This document shows positions 16,695 through 24,278 of a stretch of 64,000 nucleotides of DNA, piece by piece. A model generated the notes under the pieces. That model was not told where the DNA came from. It saw only the letters and a program-made list of their open reading frames with translations, and searched no databases. Origin of the DNA: Leadbetterella byssophila_A (GTDB lineage Bacteria; Bacteroidota; Bacteroidia; Cytophagales; Spirosomataceae); assembly GCA_040394735.1 (NCBI GenBank), contig JBEBRR010000003.1:1-64000 (forward strand), in the 5' to 3' direction. Position 1 is the first letter of the stretch; every line of letters begins with the position of its first letter. The translations under genes were made by a program, and so were the position numbers.

Positions 16695-19451
16695 ATGCAA
16701 AGAAAAAAAAACTACCTTTTACTTATGTGGTGGCTATTGGCTGCCACAGTTTTAAACGCTCAGGTTATTCCATCGCCTAAAGAACATTTCGGATTTGATA
16801 TTGGCGACGACTACCAATTAGCTACTTATTCGCAAACAGAAGCTTACTTCAAAAAGCTGGATGCCGCCTCTGACAAAGTAAAGCTGGTAGACATCGGTAA
16901 GACTGAAGAAGGCAGAAGTCAGTACATGTTAATCGTTACCTCTCCTGCTAACCATAAAAACCTGGCCCGATATCAGGAGATTTCTCAGAAACTGGCTCAC
17001 GCAGAGAATCTGACTGACGAAGAAGCTAGAAAACTGGCGGAAGAAGGGAAAGCCGTTGTATGGATTGACGGCGGCTTACATGCTACAGAAACTGTTGGGC
17101 CACATCAATTAATTGAAACCGCCTGGCAACTAACCAGCCGTACTGATCCGGAAACAAATTCAATACTGGACAACGTAATTGTATTGCTGACACATGCCAA
17201 CCCTGACGGACAAGAGCTGGTATCTAATTGGTATATGCGTGATACAGATCCTAAAAAAAGAACATTAAGTAATTTACCGCGTCTTTATCAGAAGTATGTC
17301 GGGCACGACAATAATCGGGATTTCTTCATGATGAACATGAAAGAAACACAAAATATGGGTAGGCAGTTATTTGTGGAATGGATTCCGCAAATAATGTATA
17401 ACCACCACCAAACCGGCCCTGCTGGTTCTGTAGTGGCCGGAGCTCCATACCGTGATCCGTTTAACTATGTGATTGATCCACTGGTTATGACGGGTGTAGA
17501 TGCGTTGGGTGCAGCAATGGTAAATAGACTGAATACAGAAAACAAACCGGGCTATACACAACGTAATGGTGCCGTATTTTCTACGTGGTATAATGGAGGC
17601 CTCAGAACCACCACCTATTTTCACAACATGATTGGTCTTTTGACCGAAATAATTGGTAGCCCAACCCCTGCACAGGTACCACTGGTAACAAGCAGATTGA
17701 TTCCTGATGGCAATACACCCTACCCGGTAACGCCTCGTGAATGGCATTTCCGGCAATCGATCGATTATTCAGTATCGCTCAATTATGCGGTATTGGGGTA
17801 TGCACGCCGATATAGTGACGAGTTACTGTTCAACATTTACAAAATGGGGAAAAACTCAATAGAAAGAGGAAGTAATGATTTTTGGGGTTTATCACCCAAA
17901 AAAGTGGAAGCTATTGATTCTTTCTACAAAAAAGACCAATCTGCAAAAGGTGAAACCAGGACTCCTAACCCGTTCGGAAGGTCTGCAGGGATGCCCGTAA
18001 AATACTATGACAGCGTAATGACGGACCCCAAACTTAGAGATCCACGTGGTTACATCATACCGGCTGATCAAACCGATTTTGCGACCGCAGCACGTTTCAT
18101 CAATGCATTAATACATACCGGCATTTTAGTGCATAAGGCAACAAGTGATTTTACGGTTAACGGGAAAAAATATCCTGCAGGTTCCTATGTGGTTAAAACT
18201 GCACAAGCATTCAGGCCTCATATATTAGACATGTTTGAACCGCAAGATCACCCAAATGATTTTCGCTATCCGGGCGGCCCGCCGATTCCTCCATATGATG
18301 CTGCAGGATGGACACTTGCCTATCAAATGGGTGTGAATTTTGAAAGACTACTTGATGATTTCACAGGCCCGTTTGAACGTATACCCTACGGTGAACTGCA
18401 AACGCCACAAGGCAAAATAGCAGGTAATACAAAGGCAGGATATATTTTACATGCGGGTAACAATTTTTCTTTTGTAGCCGTGAACGATCTGCTAAAAAAT
18501 GGGCTGGAAGTATATCGTGTAACATATGACATCAGTGGAAGTACAGGTAACTTTTTTATTCCTGCTAAAGGAAACGCAAAAACCATTCTGGAAAAAGTAG
18601 TTAACGATTTTGGTTTGCAGGTAACAGGTGCAAGCAAACGACCTGGCGGATTACAAAAAGTAGCTCCTGCCCGGATCGCACTTTGGGACACATATGGCGG
18701 CTCTATGCCTTCCGGTTGGATTCGCTGGCTGATGGAACAATACCATTTTGATGCTAACCTTGTTTATGCACCGGATATTGATGCTGGCGACTTACGCTCT
18801 AAGTATGATGTAATTATATTCGTGGGTGGTGCAATACCCGCTTTTGTGGCTGCAGATGCACCCGGGGGAGGAAGATCCGGCTCGGTGCCTAATGCAGACA
18901 ATGTTCCAACTGAATTTAAAAATCAAATCGGAAGAATAACACCTGCCAAATCGATCCCTGAGCTTAAAAAATTTATGGATGAAGGAGGCAATGTAGTAAC
19001 CATAGGCAGCAGTACTGCATTAGCGTATCATCTAAATCTTCCTGTACGCAATGCAATTACCGAGTTGATCAATGGCAAAGAACAACGCCTCCCCAACGAA
19101 AAATACTACGTACCGGGCAGTATTCTTGAGGCCAGTTTCGATTCTACTGACGCTGCCGCATGGGGCATGAAATCTAAAGCAGATATATACTTCAGTAATA
19201 GCCCGGTATTCAAACTGGCACCGGATGCAATTGCGAAAGGAACATTAAAACCGATTACCTGGTTTGACACTGCTAAACCACTTCGTAGCGGATGGGCCTG
19301 GGGACAGGAATATTTGCAAGACGGTGTTACTGCGTTTTGGGCGAAGGTTGGTAATGGCAAACTATATGCATTTGGCCCGGAAATCACTTTCCGTGCTCAA
19401 CCGCATGGCACTTTCAGACTATTATTTAACCAACTCTACTCTTTGAAATAA
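16695..19451 (+). CDS. Secreted M14-family zinc carboxypeptidase
   Basis: A 918-residue protein with a signal peptide (YLLLMWWLLAATVLNAQ). The peptidase domain occupies the first 400 or so residues: WIDGGLHATETVGPHQL supplies the HxxE zinc ligands (about residue 132), and DNVIVLLTHANPDGQ and HDNNRDFFMMN follow. The third zinc histidine is probably in MYNHHQTGP (near 237). The remaining 450 residues contain alpha/beta segments (LWDTYGGSMPSGWIRWLMEQ, YDVIIFVGGAIPAF) like those of other long Bacteroidota M14 proteins. It should trim or degrade extracellular peptides. The gene is AT-richer than those on either side of the island and lies among decayed genes, suggesting acquisition. A palindrome precedes it and a strong terminator follows. 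Confidence 0.88.
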   Translation: MQRKKNYLLLMWWLLAATVLNAQVIPSPKEHFGFDIGDDYQLATYSQTEAYFKKLDAASDKVKLVDIGKTEEGRSQYMLIVTSPANHKNLARYQEISQKLAHAENLTDEEARKLAEEGKAVVWIDGGLHATETVGPHQLIETAWQLTSRTDPETNSILDNVIVLLTHANPDGQELVSNWYMRDTDPKKRTLSNLPRLYQKYVGHDNNRDFFMMNMKETQNMGRQLFVEWIPQIMYNHHQTGPAGSVVAGAPYRDPFNYVIDPLVMTGVDALGAAMVNRLNTENKPGYTQRNGAVFSTWYNGGLRTTTYFHNMIGLLTEIIGSPTPAQVPLVTSRLIPDGNTPYPVTPREWHFRQSIDYSVSLNYAVLGYARRYSDELLFNIYKMGKNSIERGSNDFWGLSPKKVEAIDSFYKKDQSAKGETRTPNPFGRSAGMPVKYYDSVMTDPKLRDPRGYIIPADQTDFATAARFINALIHTGILVHKATSDFTVNGKKYPAGSYVVKTAQAFRPHILDMFEPQDHPNDFRYPGGPPIPPYDAAGWTLAYQMGVNFERLLDDFTGPFERIPYGELQTPQGKIAGNTKAGYILHAGNNFSFVAVNDLLKNGLEVYRVTYDISGSTGNFFIPAKGNAKTILEKVVNDFGLQVTGASKRPGGLQKVAPARIALWDTYGGSMPSGWIRWLMEQYHFDANLVYAPDIDAGDLRSKYDVIIFVGGAIPAFVAADAPGGGRSGSVPNADNVPTEFKNQIGRITPAKSIPELKKFMDEGGNVVTIGSSTALAYHLNLPVRNAITELINGKEQRLPNEKYYVPGSILEASFDSTDAAAWGMKSKADIYFSNSPVFKLAPDAIAKGTLKPITWFDTAKPLRSGWAWGQEYLQDGVTAFWAKVGNGKLYAFGPEITFRAQPHGTFRLLFNQLYSLK

Positions 19452-19478
19452 ATACACTCCTAAATATTGATTAATCCA

Positions 19479-19519
19479 TAAAACGGTTGTAGATAAATTT
19501 TACAACCGTTTTACTTTTT
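19479..19519 (+). terminator. Terminator after the M14 peptidase gene
   Basis: The perfect 13-bp stem TAAAACGGTTGTA / TACAACCGTTTTA has a 9-nt loop (19492-19500) and is followed by CTTTTT. It begins 28 bp after the stop codon. Confidence 0.9.
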
Positions 19520-19620
19520 GGGGGATACTAAAAATACCATTGGGGTAATGTATCAAATGTGTTGGTAACGCTTCAGATTGGCCTGCAAGCCCGATTCCGG
19601 TTTGAAAATATAAAAAAATT

Positions 19621-19652
19621 AAGGCAACCTCCGGGTTGCTTTCTTTGTTTTT
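19621..19652 (+). terminator. Second terminator-like hairpin, no gene upstream
   Basis: GCAACC, a TCCG tetraloop and GGTTGC, with A-T and G-T extension, are followed by TTTCTTTGTTTTT. No intact gene ends just before it. Between 19520 and 19878 nothing else coding is recognisable. Confidence 0.5.
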
Positions 19653-19878
19653 GATGCCCTAAAACAGGCGAAACAGAATAAACCAAACCTGCCACAAAGA
19701 TGAGCTCTGTACTTTTGTTGGAAATAAAGACAACAGGATATGGATAGTATGCGCATACTGCTGAGAAACCAGGAAAGTTGTGTACTTCCATGTGGGGAAA
19801 CGCACCAATAAAATCCTTTCATGGGTAATTAAGACCATACAAAATTCAGGGGAATTAACCCTATTGAACGGATGAATC

Positions 19879-20031
19879 TCACGCTGCGAACCAAGTGTTA
19901 TCCTATTTAACTACAGATTGAATAAAGTCTGTCCACGCAGGCGAATTTTCAGGGTTTGAGGCATAGTGATATACCTCATCGGCTGGTGTATTTGTTGAAA
20001 TAATGATATGTTTTAGAGGGTACGTTTTCAT
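19879..20031 (-). pseudogene. Broken SRPBCC (polyketide-cyclase-like) gene, N-terminal remnant
   Basis: On the minus strand from ATG 20031: MKTYPLKHIIISTNTPADEV then YHYASNPENSPAWTDFIQSV, with a TAG stop at 19905-19903. The same frame continues as DNTWFAA before a TGA at 19881-19879. The pattern P..EVY.(F/Y)ASNPEN.P.W, then a K..D.W.A segment, is the start of many SRPBCC-fold proteins of about 140-160 residues. The in-frame stop and missing C-terminus mark it as decayed. It sits 25 bp downstream of the intact VOC gene and was probably co-transcribed with it. Confidence 0.7.
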
Positions 20032-20056
20032 ATTCTTTTGTCCATAACCCTATCAT

Positions 20057-20416
20057 TTATTCTGTCCAAACGGCGAGTTCATAGCCGTCTAAATCTGTGA
20101 ATTGAAAACGTTTCCCTCCGGGGAAACTGAAAATATCCATGACAATAGTGCCTCCTGCATTTATTACTTTGCTTTTAGTTGCTTCAATATCTTCGGTATA
20201 AAGAACAATCAAAATACTTCCTTTGACTGGTTCTCCATAAGTAAAGCCACCATCAACATAGTCACCTGCAAATGCGGTGTACTCTGTACCATAATCTGTA
20301 AACTTCCAGCCAAAACATTTGGTGTAAAAGTTTTTGGCTTGAGCAATATCCTTTGAGAGAAATTCAATGTATTGTATTTGCTCGTGTTTTAGCTTTTGCG
20401 AATTAATTTCAGTCAT
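20057..20416 (-). CDS. VOC-family protein (glyoxalase/bleomycin-resistance fold)
   Basis: A compact 119-residue protein with the two beta-alpha-beta-beta-beta halves of the VOC fold. The first is HEQIQYIEFLSKDIAQAKNF with FYTKCFGW, and the second runs from KGSILIVLYTEDIEATKSKV to FQFTDLDGYELAVW. Related proteins bind a divalent metal or a hydrophobic compound. No substrate can be inferred. It is followed by the SRPBCC remnant and lies downstream of the AraC regulator on the same strand (70-bp gap), a common set in Bacteroidota stress or resistance islands. Confidence 0.85.
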   Translation of the reverse strand: MTEINSQKLKHEQIQYIEFLSKDIAQAKNFYTKCFGWKFTDYGTEYTAFAGDYVDGGFTYGEPVKGSILIVLYTEDIEATKSKVINAGGTIVMDIFSFPGGKRFQFTDLDGYELAVWTE

Positions 20417-20486
20417 AGTATCCTATTTATTTTTTTGTAAAAATAAGTGATTATTATAACTGGAACTTTGGAAAAAAACGACAAAA

Positions 20487-21221
20487 TCAAAATTTTGACG
20501 GAACAATACCTGCATATCTTTTTATTTCATTGCTTAAATGGGCGTGGTCATAATACCCACATTCGTAGGCAATGTCCAATAAACTTTGCTGATTTCGATT
20601 GTGCTTTATTTTAGAAAGAGCAGTTTTGAACCTAACGATATTAGCAAATTCTTTTGGGCTTATTCCAATGTGCTTTTTGAAGTTTCGCTCTAATTGCCTT
20701 ATTGTCATACTATTTTGCTTTGCCAATATGTGCATACTAATTAGACCATTGGCTATTTCAATATCCCTTACTGTTTTGAACAAATTATGCGTTCTTTTTG
20801 TCAGTCCTTTTAAGAAAAATTCATTGAGGTAAGAGATAGAGTGTTTTTGTATCTTATGAATGTCAGGTGACAGAGTCTGTTCAAATTCGATAGTGGTATC
20901 TTTAATTTCATTTAATGACGCAAAGCTGTAAAACGAAGAAAAAGCTGAAGGCTTAAAACGAACTCCTACAAGTTTATTCGATGCATGCATAATACTTTCT
21001 TTAAAAGTGGTCATTGTTCCCACGAGATAGGTTTTCTCCGGGTACATTGTTAAAGCTCCGTTGTGTGTTTCGTACTTTTCCCCTAAATTAAAAATCAAGT
21101 CAATACAATTATCTGGTAAAATTATGCCTTTGACACATTGTTTCTCCACCCCCTCACTAATCCAGTAGGCGTCGATGTAATCTGCTAAACCTGGATGTGG
21201 TTTAATCTCTTTGTAAATCAT
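20487..21221 (-). CDS. AraC-family transcriptional regulator
   Basis: 244 residues. The N-terminal part (about 1-140) resembles the ligand-sensing region of AraC proteins that begin YKEIKPHPGLADYIDAYW. The C-terminal double HTH includes MTIRQLERNFKKHIGISPKE and SLLDIAYECGYYDHAHLSNE, which ends in the characteristic DxxH(L)xxE-type second helix. It probably regulates the VOC/SRPBCC unit just downstream. The gene is AT-rich, like the rest of the island. Confidence 0.87.
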   Translation of the reverse strand: MIYKEIKPHPGLADYIDAYWISEGVEKQCVKGIILPDNCIDLIFNLGEKYETHNGALTMYPEKTYLVGTMTTFKESIMHASNKLVGVRFKPSAFSSFYSFASLNEIKDTTIEFEQTLSPDIHKIQKHSISYLNEFFLKGLTKRTHNLFKTVRDIEIANGLISMHILAKQNSMTIRQLERNFKKHIGISPKEFANIVRFKTALSKIKHNRNQQSLLDIAYECGYYDHAHLSNEIKRYAGIVPSKF

Positions 21222-21387
21222 TATTCTATCTTTATTAGACCTGCCTATATTGACATTCGCTTTTGCTGCAAATCATTAGTTTGTCAATCTTATCTCCTTT
21301 GATGTTTGCTGACATTTTCTACCAAATTTAACCAAATTGATTCTTATATTATGGTTATTGCTGTATCAAATGTTGTAAATCGGGGTC

Positions 21388-21510
21388 ATTCTTAAGGATT
21401 TTTACAAGTCCTTCAAGAATGGAGAAGATCTTACTTAATTTTTTAAAGAGACGCACAAACGTGCAGTTGAACATATACTTGATGCCGAACTGGATGAACC
21501 TAACTTTTAA
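21388..21510 (+). pseudogene. Fragment of an IS256-like transposase
   Basis: In one frame the plus strand reads ILKDFYKSFKNGEDLT, a stop (TAA), then FFKETHKRAVEHILDAELDE before PNF and a further stop. The text (F/L)F...HKRAVEH(M/I)L(D/E)AELD.HL is typical of the N-terminal region of IS256/mutator-type transposases in Bacteroidota. Only about 40 codons remain, with an internal stop. No inverted repeats or target duplications are visible. Confidence 0.6.
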
Positions 21511-21560
21511 CTTACACACTTGATGGAATAGTGTCTGACAAAAGATACTTTATTTAGGTA

Positions 21561-21884
21561 ATGCTGGTCAGATTTGTTGTCTTAATCGGCATTGTGGTTT
21601 ATGAACTATTTTTTCACGGTTGGCATTTCTATTGCGTTATTTCAGACAGTAATCTTATTACGAAACAAAAAAAATCTGCTACTGATTTTATTTTTGCTGG
21701 ACTGCTATTCTTTGCAGCCCAACCTCCTTCCAAGAAATATCAATACTCCAATTTAAACGACGATGAGTCTTTACAGACACATTATCGGTTATTAAAAATT
21801 CTAGAAAACAAAAAGCCGTTTTTGAATCCAGAACTGACGCTGGCAGAATTGGCTAAGCTTATTCCAACCCACCACAACTTTTGA
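21561..21884 (+). pseudogene. Truncated membrane-bound AraC-like regulator
   Basis: 107 residues. A hydrophobic start (MLVRFVVLIGIVVYELFFHG) and a short linker are followed by LQTHYRLLKILENKKPFLNP and ELTLAELAKLIPTHHNF, then a stop. In intact relatives a multi-span membrane domain precedes, and the rest of the first and second HTH motifs follow, this K(P).LNPELTL.ELA segment. Both ends are therefore missing and the fragment is unlikely to bind DNA. It lies directly after the transposase fragment, so insertion-linked decay is plausible. Confidence 0.55.
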
Positions 21885-21933
21885 GGGGAAGCCCTTTTAC
21901 ACTTGGATCCACTTTCTGAATCAGTACAAAAAC

Positions 21934-23043
21934 TTATGCGGCATCAAAATAAAATTTCAAAAAAAACCGGTAGGAAATTATAATGCAAATCACCAGGAAG
22001 ACTCCGAATACATTAAACTGCACCGCCAGGAACAAAACCACGAACAGCAGCAAAACGAAATAAAAGTATCGTTTAAAATCCTGTATACCACTCATTAAAA
22101 CTGCCCTGAAGAAGAGCAGTAGCACTACCGAACACGGAAGAGCCCACCAGGCCGATCTGCTTCCTAAGGCGATGCCCTCCGGCAGCAGAATCAGAACCCA
22201 TGTTAAGCCGGTCTGCATAAAAACCCGGTTTGCCGAAACGGGAAGATTCCTGTAAAATCGCAGAAAAATCGTATTAAAACGATTTTCCTCAAATAAAAGA
22301 TAGGAATTGGATAAAGTCACCAGTAATGCAGATACGGCATTAAACTGGTAGCTGTTCATATCTGCGCCGAACAGGTAATACAGGAAAAAGATCAGCAACA
22401 GAGCCAGGGCTTTTGATAACAGGCAGGTGCCCGGCAGTTTTTCAGCAGCATACAGCAGAAACATTGAAAACAGGGGCTTACGTTTGCCGGACAGGTACGA
22501 GCCCGGAAAAGAAACAGAGACAGCGGGTACAGGAGCATTTAAAAACTTAACCAGCACCGCTGAATTAATAATTATACCCGTGACGGTAAATGCAATCAGC
22601 AATAAAGGAATAATATAGTAGCCATTTATGAGAGCGATCACCAGAGAAAAAGCCAGGAAGACCAGAAATGGCAGTGCAATTCCGGCGCTGGTCAGGGCAC
22701 AGCAAAACAATTGCTTACTTTTTGCCAGTGAATTAGCACTGTAAAACAGAAAACCATTCTGCGGAACCAGTAATAATTCTCTTATATACCTATTTGCCCT
22801 TACCATAAAAACAAGGTAAAAAGCAAGGTAAAGCAGGGCAAACAGGGGTTCGCTCACTATCGCAATGGCGAGCAGGAGATTATGATAAATCCGCTCGGAA
22901 AAACTGAGAAGAGAGTCTTTTAATACAGGAGTAAAAAAGAAATACATCCCGAAAAGCGTAAAGAATATCAATAGCTGGCTGGCGTGTGCCCGGTAGTAAC
23001 TCCTGATAAAAATCCGGTAAAGCACATGCGTTAATTTTATCAT
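21934..23043 (-). CDS. Multi-pass membrane protein, partner of the upstream ABC ATPase
   Basis: 369 residues, strongly hydrophobic with about 8-10 predicted spans (for example SQLLIFFTLFGMYFFFTPVL, ALPFLVFLAFSLVIALINGY, FYFVLLLFVVLFLAVQFNVF). There is no recognisable soluble domain. The start overlaps the end of the ATPase gene by 4 bp in ATGA, so the two are coupled. The pair looks like a small ABC-2-like exporter with separate permease and ATPase subunits. The substrate is unknown. The sequence diverges too far from named families for a firmer call. Confidence 0.6.
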   Translation of the reverse strand: MIKLTHVLYRIFIRSYYRAHASQLLIFFTLFGMYFFFTPVLKDSLLSFSERIYHNLLLAIAIVSEPLFALLYLAFYLVFMVRANRYIRELLLVPQNGFLFYSANSLAKSKQLFCCALTSAGIALPFLVFLAFSLVIALINGYYIIPLLLIAFTVTGIIINSAVLVKFLNAPVPAVSVSFPGSYLSGKRKPLFSMFLLYAAEKLPGTCLLSKALALLLIFFLYYLFGADMNSYQFNAVSALLVTLSNSYLLFEENRFNTIFLRFYRNLPVSANRVFMQTGLTWVLILLPEGIALGSRSAWWALPCSVVLLLFFRAVLMSGIQDFKRYFYFVLLLFVVLFLAVQFNVFGVFLVICIIISYRFFLKFYFDAA

Positions 23044-23666
23044 TGGATATGAACGGTCTTTTTATCAATTAACAGACGGCCTGTACATAAATTCTGCGGA
23101 ATTTCCTGGTGTGAGGTAATAATAAACGAGGTATTGTAACGGGTATAATAGGTTTCAATCCATGCCATTACAGTATGTGTTGCTGCAGCATCCAGCGTAA
23201 TCAGGGGTTCATCCAGAAGTATAAGATCTGCCCGGCCCGTAAATGCCAGAACAAGCGATAGTTTTTTCAGCATTCCGCTGGAATAGGAAGAAACCGGATC
23301 GTCCAGGTAATTCATATCCAGTTCCCGGAGAAGAGTGGCTACCCGGAGCGGGTCAGCTGATTTTGTCTCTGAAAAAAGCTGAACCAGATCATTACCGCTC
23401 AAAAAGGGAGGAAAGAGAGGTTCCGCCTCGGCATAATTCACTTTCCGTCTGTATTCCACCGGATGCTTAACCGGATCGATGGAGCCGTTTAAAACAACAG
23501 TACCTTTAAAACCGGATATGCCTGCCACAGATCTTAATAAGGTGCTCTTGCCTGCACCATTTTCACCCCTGAGCCAGTGAATTCCCCTGTCTAATTTTAA
23601 ATCCGGGATATTCAGTATCTCCCGTGATCCGTAATACTTGCTATAATGGTTAAATTCAATCATCAT
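23040..23666 (-). CDS. ABC transporter ATP-binding protein
   Basis: A short 208-residue ATPase. The Walker A is GENGAGKST near residue 35, the Q-loop region is NYAEAEPLFPPFLSGNDLVQ, the signature is SSYSSGMLKKLSL (variant SSGML in place of LSGGQ) near 130, the Walker B is LILLDEPLITLD, and the switch histidine is in FIITSHQE. The compact size and SSGM signature fit exporter or ABC-2-type ATPases. It powers the membrane protein encoded immediately downstream. Confidence 0.88.
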   Translation of the reverse strand: MMIEFNHYSKYYGSREILNIPDLKLDRGIHWLRGENGAGKSTLLRSVAGISGFKGTVVLNGSIDPVKHPVEYRRKVNYAEAEPLFPPFLSGNDLVQLFSETKSADPLRVATLLRELDMNYLDDPVSSYSSGMLKKLSLVLAFTGRADLILLDEPLITLDAAATHTVMAWIETYYTRYNTSFIITSHQEIPQNLCTGRLLIDKKTVHIQ

Positions 23667-23776
23667 TAAGGGTTACAGCCAGAATGCAGCCGGTTTATTA
23701 ACGAACAGATCAGTCCGCTAGTGTTATAAACCCGCATTTGAATTTTAATCCGGCAAAAAATGTGACGGTTTCTCTT

Positions 23777-23804
23777 TTTGATTCTGCAATACTTCCTACA
23801 TTTG
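23777..23804 (+). promoter_or_regulatory. Promoter of the DUF6660 / metal efflux genes
   Basis: TACATTTG at 23797-23804 is an exact TAnnTTTG box. TTTG at 23777-23780 is 16 bp upstream, shorter than the usual 19-21. The transcript would start within about 4-7 bases of the box, at or next to the ATG at 23812, implying a leaderless mRNA. Confidence 0.55.
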
Positions 23805-23811
23805 CGTACAA

Positions 23812-24147
23812 ATGAGGTGGTCACTTATCATAGGAGCGGTTTACCTGCTGGGACTTTCGCTGGTTCCCTGCAGCGATACTTTCAATCGCTGCGAGGCAAA
23901 ACCACCTGTGGCAGAAAACACCCCTTATGAAGAGCATAACCACTCCAATGATTCGGACGACCACTGCAGCCCGTTTTGCTACTGTGCCTGTTGCAGCATC
24001 AGCCTGAACCTGTACCATTTTAATTCCTTAACTGTAGAGGACCCTCTTTCTGTTTCCTACCGGGGAGAAAAGGCGATCTGGGCCTATTCCGGCTCCCGCT
24101 CTTCCTATTTCGGAAGCATATGGCAACCGCCGAAAATTAATGCCTGA
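23812..24147 (+). CDS. DUF6660-like cysteine/histidine-rich secreted protein
   Basis: 111 residues with an N-terminal hydrophobic segment (WSLIIGAVYLLGLSLVPC) and a polar stretch rich in possible metal ligands (EEHNHSNDSDDHCSPFCYCA, residues 41-60). Small proteins of this type occur directly upstream of CusA/CzcA pumps in Bacteroidota and are annotated DUF6660. The arrangement here is the same. It may bind copper or another soft metal in the periplasm, which is an inference from composition and position. The ORF starts almost on top of its promoter. Confidence 0.7.
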   Translation: MRWSLIIGAVYLLGLSLVPCSDTFNRCEAKPPVAENTPYEEHNHSNDSDDHCSPFCYCACCSISLNLYHFNSLTVEDPLSVSYRGEKAIWAYSGSRSSYFGSIWQPPKINA

Positions 24148-24278
24148 ATAAACACGTAACGGGACGAAAACCGCTTTATAGACAACTGACTGGCAATTGT
24201 TTATGCAAGCACCTATGCGTGTATCTATTTACCGGCTGTACCCTGTCCCGGTATAGCCCTATTTCTCAGCATTAATTT

